Below are positions 1-6,629 of a stretch of 16,804 nt of DNA, piece by piece. The position numbers and the translations under genes were made by a program. This DNA comes from JAAETI01 sp965368515 (GTDB lineage Bacteria; Actinomycetota; Acidimicrobiia; Spongiisociales; UBA5794), in the NCBI GenBank assembly GCA_965368515.1, contig CBDUNF010000059.1, positions 1 through 16,804 of the forward strand, in the 5' to 3' direction. The notes under the pieces were generated by a model, which was not told the origin of the DNA, did not search any database, and saw only the letters and a program-made list of their open reading frames with translations. Position 1 is the stretch's first letter, and the number at the start of each line of letters is the position of its first letter.

Positions 1-285
1 GAGAGTCCGCAGTTCTGGAACGTCGCCCTGGGTCACATGAGCCTTGTGGGTCCTCGTCCTGAGCTGCCGCATGTTGTGGCCAAGTATGAGGACTGGCAGC
101 ACCGTCGCCATGAGGTCAGGCCCGGCATCACCGGTCTCTGGCAGGTGTCGGAACGCGGCGATGTCCCAATGCATGAAGCCACCGACGTTGACATTGAGTA
201 TGTCGAGTCGGTCAGCTTTGCCAGCGACGTGCGCATCCTGTTGCTCACCGTGCCTGCGGCGCTGGGCTCGCAAAAGGGTCACTAG
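1..285 (+). CDS. Undecaprenyl-phosphate sugar-phosphate transferase, C-terminal fragment
   Basis: This is the C-terminal end of a bacterial sugar transferase (the WcaJ/WbaP/RfbP type). Such enzymes move a sugar-1-phosphate from a nucleotide sugar onto undecaprenyl phosphate at the inner membrane face and so begin a polysaccharide repeat unit. The frame is open from the first base of the window, so the start and the membrane part lie outside. The visible residues carry two family hallmarks: MSLVGPRPE (codons from 37) and RPGITGLWQV, followed by the usual D-x-x-Y-V-E tail that ends the catalytic domain. The TAG stop is at 283-285. The wecG-like gene follows in the same direction after about 114 bp, which suits two consecutive early steps of one polymer. 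The exact sugar cannot be told from this fragment. Confidence 0.93.
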   Translation, partial: ESPQFWNVALGHMSLVGPRPELPHVVAKYEDWQHRRHEVRPGITGLWQVSERGDVPMHEATDVDIEYVESVSFASDVRILLLTVPAALGSQKGH

Positions 286-389
286 TACCCCACGGTTGGG
301 TATCGACAGCTGGTCGCGTCCGTGCGGCCATTACTCTCTCGCCGGTGCGGCGGAGCGTCCGATCTGCGCAACCCGACTAGGTGGCATCC

Positions 390-395
390 AGGAGG
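390..395 (+). promoter_or_regulatory. Ribosome binding site AGGAGG deciding the GTG start at 400
   Basis: A consensus AGGAGG lies four bases before a GTG at 400. The upstream ATG at 322 in the same frame has no such site and would add 26 residues that look nothing like the family. This fixes the start of the glycosyltransferase at 400. Confidence 0.85.
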
Positions 396-399
396 ATCC

Positions 400-1158
400 G
401 TGAGCTTTCCAGACAAGGCACCCGTTGTGGGCATTCCCATCTCGGTGACCTCCTATGACGATGTGATCGCGACTCTGACGAATCGCCCAGCCGACAAAGC
501 GACGGTTGTTGCGGTCTGCAATGTTCATTCGGTCATGTCTGCCCGTCGTAATCCGGCCCTGCGCGAGGCAATCGGTGCGGCCGAGATCGCAACGCCCGAT
601 GGCGTGCCGATCGTCTGGGGTCTGCGCGCCACGGTTCGCAAAGAGCAACAACGTGTATACGGGCCAGACTTGATGCGTAAGGCCTTCGTCGATGATGTCG
701 GCTGGAAGCACTATCTGTATGGGAGCACCCCCGAAACCCTTGCGCAGCTTCAGGCGAAGCTCGAGGAGATTGCTCCGGCGGCCGAGATTGTCGGGAGCTT
801 CTCGCCACCGTTCCGGGACATGACCCCTGCCGAGGGTGATGAGGCAATGGAAGCTATCCGCACCAGCGGGGCCGATGTTGTATGGGTCGGTCTCGGGATG
901 CCAAAGCAGGAGCTGTGGATGCACGAGATCCGACCGGAGCTTCCCGGTGTTGCTCTCCTTGGCGTCGGCGCGGCGTTCGACTTCTTGGCCGGGACTAAGA
1001 AGCAGGCCCCAGCGTGGATGCAAAAGGCTGGGCTGGAATGGCTATTCCGCCTCATCCAGGAGCCACGTCGTCTCTGGCGCCGCTACATCTGGAACAATCC
1101 CGCATACGCAGTCCTGCTCACTCTTCAGGTGCTGCGTCACAAGCTGCGCAGGGGCTAG
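400..1158 (+). CDS. WecG/TagA/CpsF family glycosyltransferase
   Basis: A 252-residue cytoplasmic glycosyltransferase of the WecG/TagA/CpsF family (GT26), which adds an N-acetylmannosamine-type or similar sugar to an undecaprenyl-diphosphate-linked first sugar. The family marks are visible: the early NVHSVM segment, TPDGVPIVWGLR (the conserved catalytic Asp region), YGPDLM, and the C-terminal block VGLGMPKQELWMHEI with the invariant PKQE. A basic, aromatic tail (RLIQEPRRLWRRY) is typical of the membrane-associating end. The length matches the family. The start is the GTG at 400, because it follows AGGAGG; the longer ORF from 322 is not supported. It lies behind the sugar-phosphate transferase and before a strong hairpin. 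The acceptor and donor sugars are unknown, so no gene symbol is given. Confidence 0.93.
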   Translation: MSFPDKAPVVGIPISVTSYDDVIATLTNRPADKATVVAVCNVHSVMSARRNPALREAIGAAEIATPDGVPIVWGLRATVRKEQQRVYGPDLMRKAFVDDVGWKHYLYGSTPETLAQLQAKLEEIAPAAEIVGSFSPPFRDMTPAEGDEAMEAIRTSGADVVWVGLGMPKQELWMHEIRPELPGVALLGVGAAFDFLAGTKKQAPAWMQKAGLEWLFRLIQEPRRLWRRYIWNNPAYAVLLTLQVLRHKLRRG

Positions 1159-1237
1159 CCCCACCGCGCCGGCGCACACCCCCCGCTACGCCCGGGGTAC
1201 TTGTCCCGCGACGAGGACTAACACGGGCCGACTCGCG

Positions 1238-1266
1238 CAGAAGGCCTGCCGGGGGCAGGCCTTCTG
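1238..1266. terminator. Perfect 13-bp hairpin at the convergent junction, probable bidirectional terminator
   Basis: CAGAAGGCCTGCC and its exact reverse complement are separated by GGG. The hairpin sits 79 bases after the glycosyltransferase stop and 21 bases beyond the stop of the convergent SLH/beta-helix gene, so it can serve both strands. There is no T-run on either side, as is common in high-GC actinobacteria. Confidence 0.75.
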
Positions 1267-1287
1267 GAGTGTCGATCTGTGGCTCGG

Positions 1288-2985
1288 TCAGTCGTCGTTG
1301 CCGTAGCTGGTCCACTCTGACCACGAGCGTTCGCGGTTCAGCCAGAACCAACCCGAGCTTCCCGAGTAACTGTTGTTCTCGAAACGGTTATTGGCGTAGT
1401 AGACGCCGTCGCCCCCGTAGTCCTGAGCTATTCCCGTCCAGCCGCTATCGATAACGGTGTTGTCGTGGGTGTAGTTGTTGGCCAGCGTATGCAGGCCGTA
1501 CTCACCAGAACCTCGGTTCTGTCGGGTCATGGCGATGCCGTTGTAGTTGTCTTCGAGGGTGTTGCCGTAGATCTCGACGTTTGACGAGGAAGCGATCATG
1601 ATGCCGCCGCCCCAGAGCCAGGCGTCGTGCCCAAAGCCGTTACGTCGAATGACGTTGTTCCGAATCACGGCGTCGTAGCTGATCTCGTGGAAGATCCCGT
1701 TGGCGTAGTTGTCCTCGATGAGGTTGTTCTCGTAGATCAGATTGATATTGCCACCATCGGCCCAGAGCCCGGGTCCACGGTTGTGGTGCGACCAATTGCC
1801 GCGCATGACCAACCCATCGTTGTCCCAGAACTTGGCGCCACCATCGGTGTTGCCCCAGTCGTTGCCCTCGTTGTTGTATGCAATCTCGTTGTTCTCAACC
1901 AGACCGCCATCGGAATAGAGGATCACCAGGCCGATCCTGCCGTTGTGATGGATGTAGTTGTCCCTCACCACCGGGTCGCCGTCCTGAAGCCAGATGCCAA
2001 CGTTGTCGTTGTTGTGGACGTTGCAATTCTCGACGAGCCAGTCGCTGCCGATAGCGCGAATCGCGCCGTCGTTGTCGCCCGGGTTGTAGTCCCTTATCTC
2101 GAGGCCAATGATCTGGACGCCGTCCGCACCTGAGCTGAACGCGCTATTCACCCAGTTGTCACCATCCATGACCGCACCCGTGTCGCCGATGAAGACCTGG
2201 TAGTCACGAGGCGACACTTCCTGTGCATGGTGTTCGCCATGGATCATGAAGACGGTGCCGGATGGGTGGTTGTTGGCGATGCTGTTGATGTTGTCGCCCG
2301 GGTAGATGTGCACGTCGACGTCGCCGACCTCAACCCGTGGTGGGGGCGTGTTTGCCTGGAGCCCGCTTGCTCGCCCAATGAACGTGGCCATCTCGTCGCG
2401 GCGCACCGGATTGTACGGACAGAACTTCGTGTTGAGGGGCGGATTGCAGCCCTTGGTGACGCCAGCGGCGCGCAGCTTCTCAATATGATCTTCAAACACT
2501 GAGCCGTTGTCGTCTGTGAACGGGTCTCCCGCCGTGGAGCCGTTGAAGTTGTAGGCCCGGACCAAGAACGCCGCCATCTGCTCGCGGGTCACTGTGTTGT
2601 TCGGGCAGTAGAGGTCCCCTTGTGGCGTGCATCCAGATGTGATCCCAGCAGCGGCAAGCCGGTTTATGGACGACTCAAATGGTGAGCCGTTGTCGTCTTT
2701 GAACCAGTCCCTACCACCGTCGCTGGTTAGGCCAAGAGAGCGAACCAAGAAGGCTGCCATTTCACCCCGAGAGACGTTGCGATCGGGGCAGTAGCGGTCA
2801 TTGACCGGCGGATTGCACCCGGTGGTGATACCTGCTGCGGCTATGGCTTCGATGTAGCCCTCGTGGACACTGCCATCGTCGTCGTTGAAGCTTCCGCCGG
2901 GTGGCAAGGCGGAGGCTGCGGTTGCGGGAACGAACACTGCAATTGCCACCAGGAATGTAAAGCAGGCTCGGGCGATGGAATTCAT
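1288..2985 (-). CDS. Secreted SLH-domain / right-handed beta-helix protein, copy 1
   Basis: A 565-residue exported protein. Residues 1-26 form a signal peptide (short basic start, hydrophobic core, cleavage near ASA). Three S-layer-homology repeats follow at about 31-85, 90-147 and 152-210. Each has F-x-D-D, a GIT-x-GC turn, a YCP or FCP motif and an R-x-x-MA-x-F helix. After a TPPP linker, residues about 220-545 form a parallel beta-helix of the NosD/pectate-lyase fold, with Asn-rich rungs such as VENNEIAYNN and IRNNVIRRNG. The tail is rich in Trp and Ser (SGSSGWFWLN). SLH repeats usually anchor proteins to cell-wall polysaccharide, and beta-helices of this fold bind, cleave or epimerise polysaccharide, so a surface-held polymer-modifying protein is plausible. 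The catalytic activity is unproven. No clear ribosome binding site precedes the ATG. It is a tandem paralogue of the gene at 3127-4824, in the same direction. Confidence 0.9.
   Translation of the reverse strand: MNSIARACFTFLVAIAVFVPATAASALPPGGSFNDDDGSVHEGYIEAIAAAGITTGCNPPVNDRYCPDRNVSRGEMAAFLVRSLGLTSDGGRDWFKDDNGSPFESSINRLAAAGITSGCTPQGDLYCPNNTVTREQMAAFLVRAYNFNGSTAGDPFTDDNGSVFEDHIEKLRAAGVTKGCNPPLNTKFCPYNPVRRDEMATFIGRASGLQANTPPPRVEVGDVDVHIYPGDNINSIANNHPSGTVFMIHGEHHAQEVSPRDYQVFIGDTGAVMDGDNWVNSAFSSGADGVQIIGLEIRDYNPGDNDGAIRAIGSDWLVENCNVHNNDNVGIWLQDGDPVVRDNYIHHNGRIGLVILYSDGGLVENNEIAYNNEGNDWGNTDGGAKFWDNDGLVMRGNWSHHNRGPGLWADGGNINLIYENNLIEDNYANGIFHEISYDAVIRNNVIRRNGFGHDAWLWGGGIMIASSSNVEIYGNTLEDNYNGIAMTRQNRGSGEYGLHTLANNYTHDNTVIDSGWTGIAQDYGGDGVYYANNRFENNSYSGSSGWFWLNRERSWSEWTSYGNDD
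2876..2958. repeat. 83-bp identical direct repeat (copy 1)
   Basis: This stretch is identical, base for base, to 4715-4797. It encodes residues 10-37 of the SLH/beta-helix protein: the signal-peptide core, the cleavage region and the start of the first SLH repeat. The rest of the two genes differs often, including at synonymous sites. Confidence 0.95.
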
Positions 2986-3020
2986 GATTTGACGAACTTA
3001 ATCGGATCGGCCATTCCATC

Positions 3021-3047
3021 GCTTTAAGGAAACGATAAAGTTTCTAC
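3021..3047 (-). promoter_or_regulatory. Upstream block shared by both SLH/beta-helix genes (copy 1)
   Basis: This block begins 35 bases upstream of the ATG of copy 1 and matches 22 of 27 positions of a block at the same distance before copy 2 (4860-4885), with one single-base gap. The sequence between the block and the start codon is much less alike. In this copy it contains GAAAC-TTTATC-GTTTC, an inverted repeat. It may be a core promoter or operator kept after duplication; no regulator can be named. Confidence 0.45.
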
Positions 3048-3087
3048 AGCGCGTCAGTGTTTGTTTCGGGCCAGGTGCTTATGTACT

Positions 3088-3118
3088 GCTCTCCCTCTGC
3101 TTCCGGCAGAGGGAGAGC
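3088..3118 (-). terminator. Perfect 13-bp hairpin after SLH/beta-helix copy 2
   Basis: GCTCTCCCTCTGC and its exact reverse complement flank a 5-base loop. The hairpin lies directly downstream (minus strand) of the stop of the gene at 3127-4824 and upstream of copy 1. It therefore probably ends the upstream transcript, which would mean copy 1 has its own promoter. No T-run follows. Confidence 0.75.
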
Positions 3119-3126
3119 CATTCTCG

Positions 3127-4824
3127 CTAGTCATCGTGGCCGTAGCTGTTCCATTCGGACCATGACACCTCGTGGTTGAACCAGAACCAGCCCGAGCTGC
3201 CCGAGTACGTGTTGTTCTCGAATCGAATGCCCGACGAGTAAATGGTATCCCCGCCGTAGTCGGTGGCAGCCCCTGTGTCACCGCTGTCAATGACTGTGTT
3301 GTCGTGGACGTAATTGTCGGCCAGGGTCCACTCGCCGTATTCTCCCGAGCCCCGGTTCTGGCGCGTCATGGCGATACCGTTGTAGTTGTCCTCGAGGGTG
3401 TTGCCGTAGACCTCAACATCTTGCGACGAAGCGATCATGATGCCGCCGCCCCACATCCACGCGGCGTGGTCGAATCCGTTGCGCCTAATGACGTTGTTCC
3501 GGATGATCGCTCCATAGCTGATTTCGTGGAAGATTCCGTTGGCGTGGTTGTCTTCGATGAGGTTGTCCTCGTAGATGATGTTGATGTTGTCATGGTCGGT
3601 CCACAATCCGGGACCGTGGTTGTGGTGTGACCAGTTGCCGCGGAGAACAAGACCATCGTTGGACCACATCTTGCCGCCACCGGCCTCGATGCCCCACTCC
3701 CAGTAGTCCCTGTAGTTGTTGTGGGCAATCTCGTTGTTCTCGACGAGACCGCCATCCGTGTACCGGATGCTCAGCCCGCTGCGGTCGTTGTGGTGGATGT
3801 AGTTGTTCCTGACGACCGGGTCACCATTCTCCAACCAAATGCCGGCCGTGCGGTTGTCGTGGATATTGCAGTCCTCGATGAGCCAGTCACCACCAAAGCC
3901 GCTGATGGCGCCGCGCCAGTCGCCTGGTTCGTAGTCTCGAATTTCGATGTTGATGATCTGGACACCCTTGGCGTATGAGTTGAACGCTTCATCGGCCTGG
4001 TCGTCGCCGTCCATCACCGCGTCGGTATCGCCGATGAAGACCTGGTAGTCACGAGGCGAAACTTCCTGACCATGGTGTTCGCCATGAATCATGAAGACGG
4101 TGCCGGTCGGGTTGTTGTTGGCGATGCTGTTGATGTCGTCACCCGGATAGATGTGGACATCAACGTCGCCGATCTCAGTATGGGGCGGAGGAGTATCGGG
4201 CGTTAATCCGCTAGCGCGCCCGATGAAGGTAGCCATTTCGTCGCGGCGCACCGGTTTGAGCGGGCAGTACTCGTTGTTGACCGGCGGGTTGCAACCCTTG
4301 GTAACCCCGGATGCGAGAAGCTTCTCGATGCTGTCCTCAAAAATGGAGTCATCGTCATCGACAAACGGGTCACCAGACGTCGATCCGGACAGTCCATATG
4401 CCCTGACCAGGAACGCAGCCATCTGTTCGCGGGTCACCGAATCACCCGGGCAATACCGGTTCATGCCACAGCCGGTGGTGATGCCGGCAGCGGCGAGACG
4501 GTTGATCGACGACTCGAACTGCGACCCGTCATCGTCGTCGAACCAGTCCCTGCCGCCATCGTTGGTCAGGTTGAGGGCACGCACCAAAAACGCAGCCATC
4601 TCGCCCCGAGTGACATTGCGCTCAGGGCAGTAGCGGTCATTGACCGGGGGGTTGCACCCAGTGGTGATTCCCGTGGCGGCTATGGCTTCTATGTAGCCTT
4701 CGTGGACGTTGCCGTCGTCGTCGTTGAAGCTTCCGCCGGGTGGCAAGGCGGAGGCTGCGGTTGCGGGAACGAACACTGCAATTGCCACCAGGAATGTGAA
4801 GCAGGCTCGGGCGAGAGAGTTCAT
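3127..4824 (-). CDS. Secreted SLH-domain / right-handed beta-helix protein, copy 2
   Basis: A 565-residue paralogue of the gene at 1288-2985 with the same layout: signal peptide 1-26, three SLH repeats to about residue 208, a TPPP linker, an Asn-rich beta-helix, and the SGSSGWFWFN tail. The equal total length hides small compensating indels: two residues fewer in the second SLH repeat (GCGMNRYCP) and two more in the helix near residue 385. The helix segments GPGLW and GIFHEISY and the stretch MTRQNRGSGEYG are kept in both copies, while loops around residues 270-310 differ. That pattern fits a common core with different substrate contacts. It lies 104 bp after ugd in the same direction and ends at its own hairpin. 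A role on the cell surface acting on the polymer made by this locus is inference. No Shine-Dalgarno sequence is visible before the ATG. Confidence 0.9.
   Translation of the reverse strand: MNSLARACFTFLVAIAVFVPATAASALPPGGSFNDDDGNVHEGYIEAIAATGITTGCNPPVNDRYCPERNVTRGEMAAFLVRALNLTNDGGRDWFDDDDGSQFESSINRLAAAGITTGCGMNRYCPGDSVTREQMAAFLVRAYGLSGSTSGDPFVDDDDSIFEDSIEKLLASGVTKGCNPPVNNEYCPLKPVRRDEMATFIGRASGLTPDTPPPHTEIGDVDVHIYPGDDINSIANNNPTGTVFMIHGEHHGQEVSPRDYQVFIGDTDAVMDGDDQADEAFNSYAKGVQIINIEIRDYEPGDWRGAISGFGGDWLIEDCNIHDNRTAGIWLENGDPVVRNNYIHHNDRSGLSIRYTDGGLVENNEIAHNNYRDYWEWGIEAGGGKMWSNDGLVLRGNWSHHNHGPGLWTDHDNINIIYEDNLIEDNHANGIFHEISYGAIIRNNVIRRNGFDHAAWMWGGGIMIASSQDVEVYGNTLEDNYNGIAMTRQNRGSGEYGEWTLADNYVHDNTVIDSGDTGAATDYGGDTIYSSGIRFENNTYSGSSGWFWFNHEVSWSEWNSYGHDD
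4715..4797. repeat. 83-bp identical direct repeat (copy 2)
   Basis: This is the partner of 2876-2958, lying 1839 bp away in the same orientation and covering the same codons of the second paralogue. Recent gene conversion or a constraint on this DNA segment would explain the identity. Confidence 0.95.
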
Positions 4825-4859
4825 GATGCGACGAACCTATACGCTCAAACCCCGTGCCC

Positions 4860-4885
4860 GCTTCAAGGAGAAGATAAATTCCTAC
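4860..4885 (-). promoter_or_regulatory. Upstream block shared by both SLH/beta-helix genes (copy 2)
   Basis: This is the counterpart of 3021-3047, again starting 35 bases before the ATG. It lies in the 104-bp gap after ugd, so copy 2 may be transcribed from here, as well as or instead of by read-through from ugd. The inverted repeat seen in copy 1 is not kept here, which weakens that part as a functional element. Confidence 0.45.
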
Positions 4886-4928
4886 GCAATCGCCTGGTAC
4901 TTATTGGTACGCCGGGCAGGTCCCGCGT

Positions 4929-6314
4929 TTACCAGACCTCATCGCGGGGAGGTGCTGGGACCGATCCGCGGCCCATTCCCTCGTAGATCAAGCCAGCTTC
5001 CCGAACTCGGGCAGCGTCAAACGCGTTGCGCCCATCAACGATGAGATTACCGCGCATGCGCCCGGCGACGTCCACGAAATCGAGGTCCCGCAGTTCATCC
5101 CACTCGGTCAGCAGGACGACCGCGTCTGCCTGTTCCATCAGGGTGTAGGGATCAGTCGCCGTCTGCAGATTGGGCAGTTCCGGGATCTGCTTGACGAGTG
5201 GGTCGTAGGCACGCACTATCGCTCCTCGTTCGGTGAGGGCCTGTGCGATTGTGATCGCCGGAGCGTCACGGGTGTCGTCGGTGTTCGGCTTGAACGCGAG
5301 CCCGAGCAGCGCGATTCGGCTTCCCCGAAGCGGCCGCAGGTGTTGCTGTAGCTTGCGGACGAGACGGTGACGCTGGTGCTGGTTGACGCGCTGAGCTGCC
5401 TCGAGAATCAGCGGCTCCTGGCCGTGAGCTCGTGCGGTAGCAGCGAGTGCTTCGACGTCCTTGCCAAAGCAAGATCCACCCCAGCCGACGCCGGCGTTGA
5501 GGAACTTGGCCGAGATCCGAGAATCGAGCCCGATGGCGTGTGCCACTTCGTTGACATCCGCATCTACCCATTCGCAGATCTCTGCGATTTCGTTGATGAA
5601 GCTGATCTTGGTGGCGAGGAAGGCGTTGGCGGCGTACTTGATGGTCTCCGCCGTGGACCGGTCCGTGGTGACCAGGGTCGGCTTCGATTCGATCTTGCCA
5701 CCGGCGAAGCTCTGGTCGAGGATGGGTTTGTAGGCGGCAGTGACCTTGTTGATGGCCGCCGGATCGCCAGCACCGAGCACTATCCGCTCCGGGTGCAGGA
5801 AGTCCTCGACCGCCGAGCCTTCGCGCAAGAACTCCGGGTTGCTGACCACAGTGAAGACGTCCAGGTCGACGTCATCGGGAAGGACACTCTCGATGGTCGA
5901 TGTGAGCCAGTTTCCGCTTCCGACGGGAACCGTGCTCTTGGTCACAATGACGTGTGGCGAGTGCATTGCTTTGCCGATCGACTTCGCCGCCGCAGTGACG
6001 CTGGTGACATCGGGGTGGCCGTTCTCACCGGGGGGAGTATCGACGCAGAGAAACACCACCTCCGACTTCCTCATGGCCTCGTCGAAGTCGCTTGTGAAAC
6101 TCAGCCGTCCGGATTCGATCGCAGAGCGGAGGCGAGCATCGAGGCCCGGCTCATAGAAGTACGAAGATCCGCTCTGCAGCTTGGCGAGCTTCTCCTGGTT
6201 GATTTCGACGGCGACCACGTCATGTCCTACTGCGGCCATGCACGCAGCAACGACTGTACCGACATATCCGCTGCCGATGACAGCTATGCCATTTACCCCT
6301 TTAACAGCCACCAT
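4929..6314 (-). CDS. ugd: UDP-glucose 6-dehydrogenase
   Basis: A 461-residue cytoplasmic enzyme that oxidises UDP-glucose to UDP-glucuronate with two NAD+, giving the uronic acid precursor for surface polymers. The N-terminal Rossmann motif GSGYVG (residues 14-19) follows a hydrophobic strand and is paired with a Glu near residue 37. The middle block SNPEFLREGSA (158-168), the Lys in TIKYAAN (226) and the catalytic Cys282 in GWGGSCFGKD are all present, as is the C-terminal UDP-binding domain. The length fits the UDP-glucose/GDP-mannose dehydrogenase family, and the Cys and Lys context favours UDP-glucose. I chose the ATG at 6314, which follows GGGGGATA; an upstream in-frame start at 6362 would add 16 unrelated residues. 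It reads divergently from the Wzz-kinase and upstream of the SLH/beta-helix pair. Confidence 0.94.
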   Translation of the reverse strand: MVAVKGVNGIAVIGSGYVGTVVAACMAAVGHDVVAVEINQEKLAKLQSGSSYFYEPGLDARLRSAIESGRLSFTSDFDEAMRKSEVVFLCVDTPPGENGHPDVTSVTAAAKSIGKAMHSPHVIVTKSTVPVGSGNWLTSTIESVLPDDVDLDVFTVVSNPEFLREGSAVEDFLHPERIVLGAGDPAAINKVTAAYKPILDQSFAGGKIESKPTLVTTDRSTAETIKYAANAFLATKISFINEIAEICEWVDADVNEVAHAIGLDSRISAKFLNAGVGWGGSCFGKDVEALAATARAHGQEPLILEAAQRVNQHQRHRLVRKLQQHLRPLRGSRIALLGLAFKPNTDDTRDAPAITIAQALTERGAIVRAYDPLVKQIPELPNLQTATDPYTLMEQADAVVLLTEWDELRDLDFVDVAGRMRGNLIVDGRNAFDAARVREAGLIYEGMGRGSVPAPPRDEVW

Positions 6315-6426
6315 TATCCCCCGATTCTCTTTGTTCCTGGCCGGTGGTGACAAGGCCACCACACAACGGTGAGTATACGAGTGCTGACCGTGTGTAGGCG
6401 CCGGCCGGGCTAAGCCAACTCACCCT

Positions 6427-6444
6427 GGGCTAGGTAACTAGCCC
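6427..6444. promoter_or_regulatory. Inverted repeat GGGCTAG-GTAA-CTAGCCC
   Basis: A perfect 7-bp inverted repeat with a 4-base centre lies in the ugd/Wzz divergent region. A further GGGCTA half-site occurs 20 bp upstream at 6407. The arrangement resembles a dimeric regulator site on one face of the helix, but the regulator is unknown. Confidence 0.4.
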
Positions 6445-6450
6445 TACGTT

Positions 6451-6467
6451 AACCAACACTGTTTGTT
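6451..6467. promoter_or_regulatory. Operator-like dyad AACCAACA-C-TGTTTGTT
   Basis: A near-perfect dyad (7 of 8 positions pair around one central base) lies six bases after the preceding inverted repeat. The AT-rich half-sites stand out from the GC-rich surroundings, as operators for small helix-turn-helix regulators often do. This is inference only. Confidence 0.35.
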
Positions 6468-6525
6468 GATAGGATCGTGTCTAATGAATCGGTCAGTTGC
6501 GTTGTGATCTGAATCCTTGTTTTGA

Positions 6526-6561
6526 CCCGGTTTCGACTAGCTCCGTCGTGCTGAAATCGGG
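6526..6561 (+). promoter_or_regulatory. Possible leader hairpin before the Wzz-kinase
   Basis: CCCGGTTTC and GAAATCGGG can pair over nine positions (one G-U pair) across an 18-base interval that itself can form a short GAC/GTC stem. It lies about 70 bases upstream of the ATG at 6630. It could be an RNA structure in the leader or simply chance. Confidence 0.25.
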
Positions 6562-6629
6562 GTTCCGGCTAGGGTGCGGCCGATCCCGCGAGTACCTCTT
6601 TGGCGTGGGCGAGAAGATGGTTGGGACAG

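Larger units (their letters stand above)
6315..6629. promoter_or_regulatory. Divergent intergenic region between ugd and the Wzz-kinase
   Basis: This 315-bp stretch has no gene of its own that I can support. It must hold promoters for both flanking polysaccharide genes. It contains the dyads at 6427-6444 and 6451-6467, a GGGCTA repeat at 6407 and 6427 spaced exactly 20 bp apart, and a longer hairpin (6526-6561) in the probable leader of the Wzz-kinase. I could not place -10 and -35 boxes with confidence. Confidence 0.6.

Noticed and set aside
286..302. Small TACCC/GGGTA hairpin after the sugar transferase
   Set aside because: The 5-bp stem with a 7-base loop is too weak to call a terminator between two genes that probably belong together.
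322..399. N-terminal extension of the WecG-type gene to the ATG at 322
   Set aside because: There is no binding site before 322, and AGGAGG directly precedes the GTG at 400 where family similarity begins.
1627..2133. Val-rich plus-strand open frame opposite the beta-helix of copy 1
   Set aside because: Its Val/Asp richness is the reverse complement of the Asn-rich beta-helix codons (AAC read as GTT), as also seen opposite copy 2. It is an artefact.
5367..6350. A 327-codon plus-strand open frame opposite ugd
   Set aside because: The ugd reading has all its catalytic motifs; the antisense frame has none.
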